Origin: Geothermobacter hydrogeniphilus
Lineage (GTDB): Bacteria; Desulfobacterota; Desulfuromonadia; Desulfuromonadales; Geothermobacteraceae
Assembly (NCBI RefSeq): GCF_002093115.1
Contig: NZ_NAAD01000005.1
Coordinates: 62,001 to 126,000, forward strand
Direction: 5' to 3'
Length of the DNA: 64,000 nt
Position 1 is the first letter of the stretch, and every line of letters starts with the position of its first letter. A program made the position numbers and the translations under genes. Shown piece by piece: positions 36,253 to 44,329 of the stretch. The notes under the pieces were generated by a model. That model was not told the origin of the DNA, did not search any database, and saw only the letters and a program-made list of their open reading frames with translations.

Positions 36253-37046
36253 TGCGTTTTCTTTGTCTGGCATTTCTCCTCCCGCTGCTCATGTCCTGCG
36301 CTCAGCCGCCGTCACCGCGGCTCTATGCCCCGACCCCGCTGCCGCGACTCTCCGGCGTCATCCACGGCCAGGTGGAGGTTTCCGGAGAAATGGTCCTGGC
36401 CGACGACCTGCGCATACCAGCCGGGAGCAGTCTGACGTTCGCTCCCGGATCGCTGGTCTGGGTGCGTCCGGCCGAGTCAACCAAGATCTTCCCGGAATAT
36501 CTTTCCAGTCTGACTGAAATTCTGGTTCGCGGAACCCTGCGGATTTCCGGCAACCGGCAGAACCCGGTCCGCTTTCTCCCGCTGCAGCCGCTTGACCCGG
36601 TCGCTGACGGTGATCCGTTGTGGGCCGGCATTGAACTGTTGCCCGGCGCGGTTGCGAGTCTCTCCGGTTTTGAACTGCGGCGTGCCGATGTCGGTCTTCT
36701 TGTTCAGCAGGCCGAGGTCAGTCTCTCCGGTGGCCGCCTGACCGGTTGTCGGTATGGACTGCTGCTTCAGGAGGGGGCACGGCTGACGGCTGAAAGGATG
36801 GATGTCCGACAGGGGGAGGTGGGGCTGTTCTGTTCCGGTGACGCGGTGCTGGCCCTGTCCGACAGCAGCTTCAGCCTGATGGATGAAGAAGGGCTCTATC
36901 TCGATCGACAGTGTACTGTCCGTCTGCGTCAGGTTGTTTCCCGCGACAATGATGTCGGTCTGGTCGCGGCTGATCACTTCCGGCCCGGTCTGACCCTGAT
37001 CGACAATCGCCTGCCGCGGCTCTATCTCGGGGGAGGGGTGCCATGA
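36252..37046 (+). CDS. Beta-helix (NosD-like) lipoprotein
   Basis: A 264-residue lipoprotein: hydrophobic start FLCLAFLLPLLMSC with lipobox Cys at about residue 16. The rest reads as short beta-strands with regular Gly/Asn turns (GSSLTFAPGSLVWVRP, EILVRGTLRISGNRQNPVRFLPL, GLLVQQAEVSLSGGRLTGCRYGLLLQEGARLTAERM), typical of right-handed parallel beta-helix proteins of the NosD/PbH1 group. The GTG at 36252 is preferred because GAGGGTGG precedes it and it overlaps the previous stop; a GTG at 36243 is also in frame. It ends within the ATGA start of a second beta-helix gene. Confidence 0.72.
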   Translation: MRFLCLAFLLPLLMSCAQPPSPRLYAPTPLPRLSGVIHGQVEVSGEMVLADDLRIPAGSSLTFAPGSLVWVRPAESTKIFPEYLSSLTEILVRGTLRISGNRQNPVRFLPLQPLDPVADGDPLWAGIELLPGAVASLSGFELRRADVGLLVQQAEVSLSGGRLTGCRYGLLLQEGARLTAERMDVRQGEVGLFCSGDAVLALSDSSFSLMDEEGLYLDRQCTVRLRQVVSRDNDVGLVAADHFRPGLTLIDNRLPRLYLGGGVP

Positions 37047-38146
37047 CCAGACTGCTGTGCCTGGTGCTGCTGCTCGCCTCCTGCCTGCCGGCCATTGCCG
37101 AAACCCGCTACAGCGGTGAACAGACATTATGGCAGGATACGGTCTGGTCCGGCGACATTCTCATCGACGGAATCCTGACGGTTGCGCCCGGGGTCCGGCT
37201 GGAAATCCGCCCGGGGACAACGGTCCGGTTCACCTTTTTCGACAGCAACGGCGACGGTATCGGTGAACATGAAATTTTCATCCAGGGTCGTTTGCTGGCC
37301 CTTGGCACGGCCGAGCAGCCGATCCTGTTCACCTCCGCGGAGACCGCTCCCCGTCCCGGAGCCTGGGGTGCCATCAACATGATGGCTTCGGAAGATGACA
37401 ACCTGTTGCGTCACTGCGTTGTCGAATATGCCTATCGCGGTTTTCATGCCCATTTCGGCAAGGGGCGCATCGAGGACAGTCTTTTTCGTCGCAACCTGCG
37501 GGCCTTCCAGTTTCAGGATTCGACAGTCAGGGTCAGTCGTTGCCGGGTGCTTGACAATTTCAACGGGCTGCAGTTCCGTGACGCCACCGTGGTCCTGGAA
37601 CAGTGCCGGATTACCGGCAGCCAGTGGGCAATCCGCGGCATCTACAGCGATCTGACGCTGACCGGGTGCCTGATTGAAAACAACCGGATCAATGCCGTCA
37701 GCCTGCGCGAATCAACCCTGGTTGCCGAGGCCAACAGGATCATCGGCAACCGCCGGGGAATCTTCCTGCAGCGCGGCAAGGGGACCCTGCGTGGCAACCG
37801 GATCGTAGGCAATGCCGAGCATGGCACTTTTTTTGAAGACTCCGAGGTGATTCTGCGGGACAATCGGATCACCGCCAATGGCCGGGCCGGGATCCGCTGG
37901 CTCGACTCGCAGGGGGTGATCGCCGGCAATGACCTGTCCGGTAATGGTGAATACGCCCTGATGAACGATGGCAGCGGCGATCTGCAGGTCGGTTCCAACT
38001 GGTGGGGCTCGGTCGACGAAAAGCGAATTGATCAGTTGATTCGGGACCGGCGTGATCGACCGGAAACGGGGCTGGTCCGTTATGCGGTTCCCCTGTCCGG
38101 GAAACCTTCGGCAGGACCCACCGCAACACCACTGTTGCCGGAATAA
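37043..38146 (+). CDS. Secreted right-handed beta-helix protein (NosD-like)
   Basis: A 367-residue protein with a signal peptide (about 1-19, MTRLLCLVLLLASCLPAIA) and then about ten turns of a parallel beta-helix: GILTVAPGVRLEIRPGTTVRF, then repeated units such as RIEDSLFRRNLRAFQFQDS, VRVSRCRVLDNFNGLQFRDA, LTLTGCLIENNRINAVSLRES, ILRDNRITANGRAGIRWLDS. It ends with NWWGS, a common close of such domains. LASC could also be read as a lipobox, so it may be anchored. It is coupled to the previous gene by ATGA. In nitrous-oxide operons NosD-type proteins assist metal-site assembly; here the substrate is unknown. Confidence 0.78.
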   Translation: MTRLLCLVLLLASCLPAIAETRYSGEQTLWQDTVWSGDILIDGILTVAPGVRLEIRPGTTVRFTFFDSNGDGIGEHEIFIQGRLLALGTAEQPILFTSAETAPRPGAWGAINMMASEDDNLLRHCVVEYAYRGFHAHFGKGRIEDSLFRRNLRAFQFQDSTVRVSRCRVLDNFNGLQFRDATVVLEQCRITGSQWAIRGIYSDLTLTGCLIENNRINAVSLRESTLVAEANRIIGNRRGIFLQRGKGTLRGNRIVGNAEHGTFFEDSEVILRDNRITANGRAGIRWLDSQGVIAGNDLSGNGEYALMNDGSGDLQVGSNWWGSVDEKRIDQLIRDRRDRPETGLVRYAVPLSGKPSAGPTATPLLPE

Positions 38147-38209
38147 ACGCGTTTGCCGCTTTTGCGTGGAATAGAACCCGAGACGGGCTGAGTGAGGATT
38201 GTTTTCTTT

Positions 38210-39112
38210 ATGCGAAACATCATTTTTTGTCTTTTCGGCCTGCTCTGCAGCATCCTGCTGAGCGGTTGCCAGCAGACTGCCGACCAGGGACCGGTCTACA
38301 AGATCGGTTACATGAACTGCAACAGTGAGCAGGAAACCCGTCTGCGGTTTGCCCCGTTGACACGCTATCTGAGCGAGAAAGTTGGTGTCCGGTTCGAGAT
38401 GGTGCCGGTGGACACCCAGGATTTCGAGGATCGCTTCAAGAAAGAAGAGTTTGCCTTTACTCACACCAATTCCCTGTTGTACCTGATCCTGCGCCAGGAC
38501 CATGATCTGCAGCTGGTGGCCACAGAAAAGCGCGGCCAGTTCGGAGCGCGGACCGCCGGAACCATTATTTCCCGCAAGGACAGCGGTATCCGCACCCTGG
38601 CCGACCTGAAAGGGAAGCGGATGATTTTCGGGCCCCAGCTCGCTCCGTCAGGATACCTGGCCCAGTACGACCTGATGCTCAAGGCCGGTATCGACCCGGA
38701 AACGGATCTTTCCTATTACGCCATCCCGCACGGGTCCTTCAAGCATGAGAAGCTGATCTACGCCGTCTATTTCGGTGCCTATGATGTCGCCGCCGCCCCG
38801 GCGCTTGACCTTGAGGTCATGACCCGCGAAGGCAAGATTTCTGCCGATGATTTTCAGATCGTGGCCCAGAGCCCGATCTTTCCCTACTGCACCTTCGGTG
38901 CCGCCAAAGGGGTTGATCCCGACCTGGTGAAACGGTTCCGGGAGGCCCTGGTCTCGCTTACGCCCGAGGACACCGTTGACTACAACGGCGAACAGGTGAA
39001 GGTTCTCAAGTCCGCCTGGGTTGACGGCTTCGAACAGTTGCTCGACAGCGATTACGATATCCTGCGCGGCATGGCCAAACGGGCCAACATGCCGCCTTAC
39101 CAGGAGTTCTAG
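38210..39112 (+). CDS. PhnD/phosphonate-type substrate-binding lipoprotein
   Basis: A 300-residue lipoprotein of the PhnD/SsuA/transferrin binding-protein class. Lipobox LLSGC at about residue 18; then KIGYMNCNSEQETRLRFAPLTRYLSEKVGVRFEMVPVDTQDFEDRFKKEEFAFTHTNSLLYL, TAGTIISRKDSGIRTLADLKGKRMIFGPQLAPSGYL and the C-lobe. A GTG at 38192 is also in frame; ATG 38210 gives the cleaner signal peptide, with GAGGATTG upstream. No ABC ATPase or permease of the Phn type follows; its partners in the run are a YedE permease and beta-helix proteins, so it may deliver an oxyanion or sense a ligand. That is inference. Confidence 0.82.
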   Translation: MRNIIFCLFGLLCSILLSGCQQTADQGPVYKIGYMNCNSEQETRLRFAPLTRYLSEKVGVRFEMVPVDTQDFEDRFKKEEFAFTHTNSLLYLILRQDHDLQLVATEKRGQFGARTAGTIISRKDSGIRTLADLKGKRMIFGPQLAPSGYLAQYDLMLKAGIDPETDLSYYAIPHGSFKHEKLIYAVYFGAYDVAAAPALDLEVMTREGKISADDFQIVAQSPIFPYCTFGAAKGVDPDLVKRFREALVSLTPEDTVDYNGEQVKVLKSAWVDGFEQLLDSDYDILRGMAKRANMPPYQEF

Positions 39113-39116
39113 AGAG

Positions 39117-39668
39117 GTGAGCCGGTTGTTGCAGGATCATTTTGACCGTTGGCACGTCCTGGTGCTGCTGCTGGCCGTCTTCGGCGCCGCGGCGTTGCTG
39201 TTGACCGCCGGCGGTGGCGGCGATGCCGCCGCGCGCAGTGAGCTCAACCGCCAGTTGGAGCAGGACGTCGCCTACCGTGCCCGGATTGATTTCCTGCAGG
39301 ATCTCTATCGGCCGGTGCTGGACCTGGAAAAGTCCGGCGCCCGCCAGCAGGCGCTGCTCAAGCTGGAGGAAATCAGCCGGCGCTACCCCGGTGAAGGTTA
39401 CGGCTTCATTATCAAGGGACGCATCCTGCTGCAGCTGGACGCTGTCGAAGAAGCCGTGGCCAATTATGTCGATGGTGTCAGGCTCAACGGCGATTTTGCC
39501 GACAGGCAGGGGCCCTTTTCCGCCTGGAACGAGATCAACCAGCTGGTCAGCAGGCAACTCCCCAGCTTTTCCGAGAGGGCTCGAACCCATCCCGACAACG
39601 CGACTCTGAAACGGGTCCTGAGCAACCTTCACTATCTGCAGAGCCGCCTGGCGGGAGGATGCGAATAG
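39117..39668 (+). CDS. Membrane-anchored TPR-like protein
   Basis: A 183-residue protein with GTG start; AGGAG lies about 10 bases upstream. One N-terminal helix (about 13-32, HVLVLLLAVFGAAALLLTAG) is followed by a soluble helical region (QQALLKLEEISRRYPGEGYGFIIKGRILLQLDAVEEAVANYVDGVRLN) that reads like one or two TPR repeats. Probably periplasmic side, single anchor. It sits 4 bases from both neighbours (PhnD-like and YedE), so it is very likely part of the same machinery. Role unknown. Confidence 0.65.
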   Translation: MSRLLQDHFDRWHVLVLLLAVFGAAALLLTAGGGGDAAARSELNRQLEQDVAYRARIDFLQDLYRPVLDLEKSGARQQALLKLEEISRRYPGEGYGFIIKGRILLQLDAVEEAVANYVDGVRLNGDFADRQGPFSAWNEINQLVSRQLPSFSERARTHPDNATLKRVLSNLHYLQSRLAGGCE

Positions 39669-39672
39669 AATT

Positions 39673-40746
39673 ATGCCCGTTTTTGACCGCCATTTCTGGA
39701 TTGTCGTTGTTGCCGGTGGCCTGCTCGGACTGATCGGGGTCGGCCTGGCCGTACTCGGCAATCCGCAGAATTCAGGGATCTGCATCTCCTGTTTCCTGGA
39801 AAACACTGCCGGGGCCCTGGGGCTGCACGGCAACCAGCGGATGCAGTATCTGCGGCCGGAACTGATCGGTTTTGTTCTCGGCGCCGTTTTCAGCGCAGCG
39901 GCCGGCCGTGAATTTCGTTCCCGCGGGGGCAGTGCCCCGTTGCTGCGGTTTCTTTCCGGGGTCTTCCTGATGATCGGCTGCGGTGTTTTTATCGGTTGTC
40001 CGATCAAGCTGTTTCTCCGCCTGACGGCCGGTGACCTGACTGTTCTGAGCGGATTGGCCGGTCTGGTTGTCGGTGTCTGGTTCGGTCTGAAAGGGTTGGC
40101 CGGGGGCATCCATCTCGGTGGGGGGCGTCAGGATCCGCGCGGGGCGAGCGGCCTCTGGGTACCGCTGTTTTTCCTGCTGCTGCTGGTTCTGCTTTTGCTG
40201 CAGCCCGGGTTCATCCTCTTTTCAACCCGCGGCAGTGGGGCCCAGCATGCTCCGCTGCTGTTTTCCCTCGGCGCCGGTCTGCTGCTCGGCGGTCTGGCCC
40301 AGCGCAGCCGGTTCTGTATCACCGGCAGTGTCCGCGACACCTTTCTCATGGGGCGGCGTACTCCCCTGATCTGGGGACTGGCCGCCTTCATCCTGGCTGC
40401 TGTCGGCACCAACCTGGCTGCCGGGCGCTTCCATCCCGGATTCTACGGCCAGCCCGGTGCTCATCTTGACTATGGCTGGAGTTTTCTCGGCATGCTGCTG
40501 GTCGGCTGGTTGTCGGTCCTGATCGGTGGCTGTCCTTTCCGCCAGTTGATCAAGGCCGGGGAGGGGGATGCCGACGCCGGGCTGGTGGTGATCGGCATGC
40601 TGCTTGGTGGAGGGCTGGTGCAGGCCTGGGGCCTGGCCGGCACGGCGGCTGGTGTTCCTCTTTACGGCAAGGTTGCCGTCCTGGTCGGCCTGGCTTTTGT
40701 CGCCGCCAATTCGCTGCTCTGGAGAGAGCGGGTGGCGGAAGCCTGA
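39673..40746 (+). CDS. yedE: YedE-family permease, selenium type
   Basis: A 357-residue polytopic membrane protein with two homologous halves. Each half carries the family's cysteine motifs: GNPQNSGICISCFLENTAGALGLH, MIGCGVFIGCPIKLFLRL, LAQRSRFCITGSVRDTFLMG and VLIGGCPFRQLIKAGEGDADA. The first motif and overall length fit the YedE subgroup associated with selenium metabolism rather than the shorter thiosulfate YeeE proteins. It would import a reduced sulfur or selenium compound (family knowledge; the substrate is not provable here). It starts 4 bases after the TPR-like gene and is followed at 19 bases by the PqqD gene. Confidence 0.85.
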   Translation: MPVFDRHFWIVVVAGGLLGLIGVGLAVLGNPQNSGICISCFLENTAGALGLHGNQRMQYLRPELIGFVLGAVFSAAAGREFRSRGGSAPLLRFLSGVFLMIGCGVFIGCPIKLFLRLTAGDLTVLSGLAGLVVGVWFGLKGLAGGIHLGGGRQDPRGASGLWVPLFFLLLLVLLLLQPGFILFSTRGSGAQHAPLLFSLGAGLLLGGLAQRSRFCITGSVRDTFLMGRRTPLIWGLAAFILAAVGTNLAAGRFHPGFYGQPGAHLDYGWSFLGMLLVGWLSVLIGGCPFRQLIKAGEGDADAGLVVIGMLLGGGLVQAWGLAGTAAGVPLYGKVAVLVGLAFVAANSLLWRERVAEA

Positions 40747-40765
40747 ATTGATGGAAGGAGCGATC

Positions 40766-41080
40766 GTGAACAGACCACAACGTCATACAGCTATTGTCTG
40801 GCGGCATGAAACCGGACGGGAGCGGGAACTCCTGGCCGCTCAGCAGCAGGGCGAGGATATCTCCGACGGCGGGACGGTGATCCTGGTCCACCAGGGAACC
40901 ATGCATCAGCTCAATCTGCTTGGTGGGGAAATCTGGTTGCGTTGCGACGGAGAGCGCAGCCTGGAGCAGATTATCAATGAGCTGGCGGGCGAATATGAGG
41001 TCGACCGGGGTGAACTGGAACAGGATGTCCGCGACTTTGTCGCCGACCTTGAACAGCGGGGGTGGCTGATCGATGGCTGA
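40766..41080 (+). CDS. PqqD-family peptide chaperone (GeoRSP type)
   Basis: A 104-residue protein of the PqqD/RRE fold, which presents a peptide substrate to a radical SAM enzyme. Seen: GTVILVHQGTMHQLNLLGGEIWLRCDGERSLEQIINELAGEYEVDRGELEQDVRDFVADLEQRGWL, the PqqD winged-helix pattern with conserved LN..G...W. I chose GTG 40766 because GGAAGGAG lies 6 bases upstream; an ATG at 40751 would add five residues. It overlaps the radical SAM gene by 8 bases. Directly after it come a radical SAM/SPASM enzyme and a second SPASM protein, the gene order of the GeoRSP system described by protein-family curators for Geobacter relatives. Confidence 0.85.
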   Translation: MNRPQRHTAIVWRHETGRERELLAAQQQGEDISDGGTVILVHQGTMHQLNLLGGEIWLRCDGERSLEQIINELAGEYEVDRGELEQDVRDFVADLEQRGWLIDG

Positions 41081-42077
41081 TGCAAAGATGGGCCTGCTTT
41101 CGGCGCCGCTGACATTCAACTGGACCCTCTCCTACCGCTGTAATTTCAGCTGCAGTCACTGCTACAGTCGCGAAGAGCAGGCGGCCGAGCTGGGGACCGC
41201 CGATATCAAACGTATCGTCGACATCCTGGCAGCCAAGAAGATCCCGTTCATCAATTTCGGTGGTGGTGAGCCGCTGATTCGGGAGGACCTGTTCGAGATC
41301 GCCGCCTATGCCGCTGAACAGGGGCTGAATGTGTCGATGAACTCCAACGGCTGGCTCGTCGATGCGGACAATGCGTCCCGGCTGGCCGCGGCCGGATTCA
41401 AGAGCGTCGGCATCAGTATCGACAGTGCTGAGGCGTCCCTGCACGATGATTTCCGCTGCATGCCCGGTTCCTTCGCGCGGGCCGTTGCCGCCCTCGACCA
41501 CCTGCGCCGGGCCGGTATCCGCACCACCATGAGCGCGGTGATTTCGCGCATCAATTACCGGAATTTCCGGGATATCCTCGACCTTGCCCGGGAGCATGAT
41601 GTCAGCCAGGTCTACCTGCATAACTTCAAGTGCAGCGGCCGCGGTTTCAAGAATCGTGAAGAACTCGACCTTGACCCGGGAGAATGGAAAGCCTTTTATC
41701 TTGAGGCACTTGAGGTCAAGAACAGCACTGAGGCTCCGGCGATTTCCTTCGACGATCCGGTGATCGCTTCTCTGCCCGGTTACGATGCCGACCCCCTGGT
41801 CAAGGGGAGCAGCTGCGGCAAACTCTCCCTGCACCTGCGGCCGAACGGAGATATCACTCCCTGCGGGTTTATTCCGTTGGTGGTGGGAAATATTCTCAAC
41901 CAGGATTTCGACGAAATCTGGAACGGTTCCGATGTGCTGCAGAAAATGCGGAACAAGGAGGCGAAGGGCAAATGCGCCGGCTGCTCGTCCTACGGTGACT
42001 GCCTCGGCGGCTGTACGGCCCGCGCCTTTGCCACCACCGGTGACTTCTCCGAGCCCGATCCTCATTGCTGGAAATGA
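41073..42077 (+). CDS. Radical SAM/SPASM protein (GeoRSP type)
   Basis: A 334-residue iron-sulfur enzyme that cleaves S-adenosylmethionine to make a radical. Cluster ligands C23, C27 and C30 (YRCNFSCSHCYS), then the GGGEP SAM-binding motif (INFGGGEPLIRED) and GISIDSAEASLHDDFR. The C-terminal SPASM domain has CGKLSLHLRPNGDITPCGF and CAGCSSYGDCLGGC...PHCW, enough cysteines for auxiliary 4Fe-4S clusters. SPASM enzymes usually modify peptides or proteins. It is coupled to PqqD by overlap and followed at 27 bases by a SPASM-only protein. No Cys-rich precursor peptide is evident nearby, so the substrate is unknown. Confidence 0.88.
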   Translation: MADAKMGLLSAPLTFNWTLSYRCNFSCSHCYSREEQAAELGTADIKRIVDILAAKKIPFINFGGGEPLIREDLFEIAAYAAEQGLNVSMNSNGWLVDADNASRLAAAGFKSVGISIDSAEASLHDDFRCMPGSFARAVAALDHLRRAGIRTTMSAVISRINYRNFRDILDLAREHDVSQVYLHNFKCSGRGFKNREELDLDPGEWKAFYLEALEVKNSTEAPAISFDDPVIASLPGYDADPLVKGSSCGKLSLHLRPNGDITPCGFIPLVVGNILNQDFDEIWNGSDVLQKMRNKEAKGKCAGCSSYGDCLGGCTARAFATTGDFSEPDPHCWK

Positions 42078-42104
42078 TCGGGACGGCGAACCTGATGTCT
42101 TGAT

Positions 42105-43049
42105 ATGACAGCTCTCGATCATCTCGACGCGCCATTGCGCATGACCTGGTTCCTTGATGACCGTCTCGCCCCGGCGCGACAGATCCTGCTCGCCGAACGG
42201 CTGGTCGAGGCCGGGCTCTTTGAACTGACCCTGACCGGTCACCCTCTCAGATGTCCGGTGCTGAAGGAAATTCTCGGGATTCTTGCCGGGCGCGGCATGC
42301 AGGTCAGTCTGGTTGTCACCGCTGACGACAGGGATCTGTTGCCCGTGACCGGCCAGCCGCCGGCGCGGGTGTTGCTCGATCTGGGGCCCTCTCCAGGGGA
42401 TGTCGTTCCCGACTGGCGGGGGATTGAGGGGCATGTCCAATCGCTGCGCGAGGCAGGCTGCTTTCCCGGCCTGCAGTTGCTGCCGCTGCGTTCCTCGATC
42501 AGGTTGCTGCCCGATTTATTCCTGCTGGCGACCGACCTGGCTGTGGATCAGGTGCTTCTGCCGAACGTGCCGTTGACCGATTTTGCCGGTGAGGATCCCG
42601 GCCCTCGGCTGCTGCGGGCCGAAGATCTGGAATCTTTTGCCGGGTTCTGGGAGAGGATCGACCCCCGACCGCCGATTCCGTCCGGGCTGGTGGTTCATGA
42701 TCTCTTTCTGTGGGAGATCCTCTGTCCCGGTCAACGTCGCGACCACTACAGCGGCTGTCAGGCCGGCAACAGCCTCGGGCATCTCGATGCCGCCGGTATT
42801 CTCTATCCCTGTTCGTCCTGGAACCAGCCGCTGGGGGCCTTGTTTGATGCCGCGCTCACCGATCTCTGGCAAGGGGATCTGCGTCGTTCCATACGGGATG
42901 ACATCGCGCGTCAACCCGACGCGTGCAATGGTTGTCGTGTCTACGCCCGCTGTCTGGCCGGATGCCGGGGACTGTCGCGTGCTTTTTCGTCTGAAGATGA
43001 TGAAGGCCGGGGACGAGATCTGATGTGTTCCGGTCGCAGAGATTTGTGA
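42105..43049 (+). CDS. SPASM-domain protein without radical SAM motif (GeoRSP type)
   Basis: 314 residues. The N-terminal two-thirds keep the look of a partial radical SAM barrel (LTLTGHPLRCPVLKEILGILAGRGMQVSLVVTADD; VDQVLLPNVPLTDF) but the CxxxCxxC cluster motif is absent: the N-terminus reads MTALDHLDAPLRMTWFLDDR. The C-terminal SPASM part is intact (CQAGNSLGHLDAAGILYPCSSW; CNGCRVYARCLAGCRG and a last Cys). It probably binds auxiliary iron-sulfur clusters and partners the active radical SAM protein instead of cleaving SAM itself (inference). The SD at the ATG is weak, suggesting coupling to the upstream gene. Confidence 0.82.
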   Translation: MTALDHLDAPLRMTWFLDDRLAPARQILLAERLVEAGLFELTLTGHPLRCPVLKEILGILAGRGMQVSLVVTADDRDLLPVTGQPPARVLLDLGPSPGDVVPDWRGIEGHVQSLREAGCFPGLQLLPLRSSIRLLPDLFLLATDLAVDQVLLPNVPLTDFAGEDPGPRLLRAEDLESFAGFWERIDPRPPIPSGLVVHDLFLWEILCPGQRRDHYSGCQAGNSLGHLDAAGILYPCSSWNQPLGALFDAALTDLWQGDLRRSIRDDIARQPDACNGCRVYARCLAGCRGLSRAFSSEDDEGRGRDLMCSGRRDL

Positions 43050-43152
43050 TCGGAATCTGTTTCGCGACTGTCGAAATTCCGGTTTTCCGAATTCGATATT
43101 TTTGCGTTTTTCCAATGGTCAGGGCGCGGCAAATCCATTATGATGCAAACCG

Positions 43153-44316
43153 ATGAGTATTTATCTCGATAACGCGGCGACATCATTCCCTAAACCCGAA
43201 TCGGTCTATCGTGCCGTCGAACGCGCCATGCGGCACGCGGGAGGCAACCCCGGTCGCGGCGGCCATCGTTTTTCTCTCGACGCCGGTCGTGAGGTTCTGG
43301 AAACGCGCGAAACACTGGCGCGTTTTTTTGCTGTTGAGGATGCCGCCCGTATTGTATTTACATCGGGTGCCACCGAGGGAATCAACCTGGCGCTGTTCGG
43401 TCTGCTGCAGCCGGGCGACCGGGTTGTGACCACCAGCATGGAGCATAATGCCCTGATGCGGCCGCTGTATGCCCTGCAGCAGCGCGGCATCGAGGTCGAA
43501 CAGGTGGTGACCGGTCGTGACGGCATTGTCGACGTCAGCGAACTGCAGCGTGCCTGCCGGGTTCCGACCCGGCTGCTCGCCATCGGCCACTGTTCCAATG
43601 TCAGCGGTTCCATCCAGCCGCTGGAGACAATCATCCCCTGGTGCCGGGACCATGGCATCCTGACCCTGGTGGATGCCGCTCAGAGCGCCGGTCACCTGCC
43701 GCTGTCAGTCGCCCGCCTCGGGGTTCATCTGCTGGCTGTCCCCGGACACAAGGGGCTGCTCGGCCCGGCCGGCACCGGGTTTCTCTATGTCGACCCGGAA
43801 CTGCGGCTGGAGCCGCTGCTTTACGGCGGAACGGGCATCAATTCGACCATGCGGACCATGCCCGAAGATCTGCCCGAGCGTCTGGAGGCCGGGACGTTGA
43901 ATGTTCCCGGCCTGGCCGGTCTGCGGGCCGGCGTCGAATATCTTCAGCAGCAGGGTCCGGAGCGGCTCGAAGCCAGGCTCAATGAGCTGGTGGACCGCTT
44001 GCTCGCCGGGCTTGAAGCTGTTCCCGGCGTCACCCTCTACGGCCCGGCGCGGGGAGAGCGGCGCGGCAATGTCGTGTCCTTCAATCTTGACGGCATGGAT
44101 GCGGCTGAAGTCGGTTACCGTCTTGAACAGCAGTTCGGCATCTGTGTCCGGGTCGGGCTGCACTGCGCCCCCGATGCTCATCGCAGCCTCGGGTCGTTTC
44201 CGGGAGGGACGGTCCGGGTCAGTCCCGGCATCTTCACCCGTCCGGAACAGGTTGAGAAGCTGCTGACTGCGGTTGCCCTCCTGGGTGATCCGTCAGCCCG
44301 CAACGATAAAGAATAA
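43153..44316 (+). CDS. Class V PLP enzyme, cysteine desulfurase/selenocysteine lyase-like
   Basis: A 387-residue pyridoxal-phosphate enzyme of the class V aminotransferase family. Seen: YLDNAATSFPKPESVYRAVERAM start, FTSGATEGINLALFG, VDAAQSAGHLPLSV, PLP lysine K200 in VPGHKGLLGPAG, and a catalytic cysteine C338 in GLHCAPDAHRSLGSFPGGTVRVSPG. This combination fits the group of cysteine-desulfurase-like enzymes that co-occur with selenium-type YedE. Reaction: release of S or Se from cysteine/selenocysteine (by homology). It is 103 bases after the SPASM gene; that gap has no clear terminator. It probably belongs to the same operon and may supply sulfur or selenium to it. Confidence 0.85.
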   Translation: MSIYLDNAATSFPKPESVYRAVERAMRHAGGNPGRGGHRFSLDAGREVLETRETLARFFAVEDAARIVFTSGATEGINLALFGLLQPGDRVVTTSMEHNALMRPLYALQQRGIEVEQVVTGRDGIVDVSELQRACRVPTRLLAIGHCSNVSGSIQPLETIIPWCRDHGILTLVDAAQSAGHLPLSVARLGVHLLAVPGHKGLLGPAGTGFLYVDPELRLEPLLYGGTGINSTMRTMPEDLPERLEAGTLNVPGLAGLRAGVEYLQQQGPERLEARLNELVDRLLAGLEAVPGVTLYGPARGERRGNVVSFNLDGMDAAEVGYRLEQQFGICVRVGLHCAPDAHRSLGSFPGGTVRVSPGIFTRPEQVEKLLTAVALLGDPSARNDKE

Positions 44317-44329
44317 AGGAGTCATGCCG

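Noticed and set aside
40974-42440. 488-codon minus-strand frame opposite PqqD and radical SAM genes
   Set aside because: The plus-strand proteins carry complete cysteine motifs; the reverse frame is a shadow.
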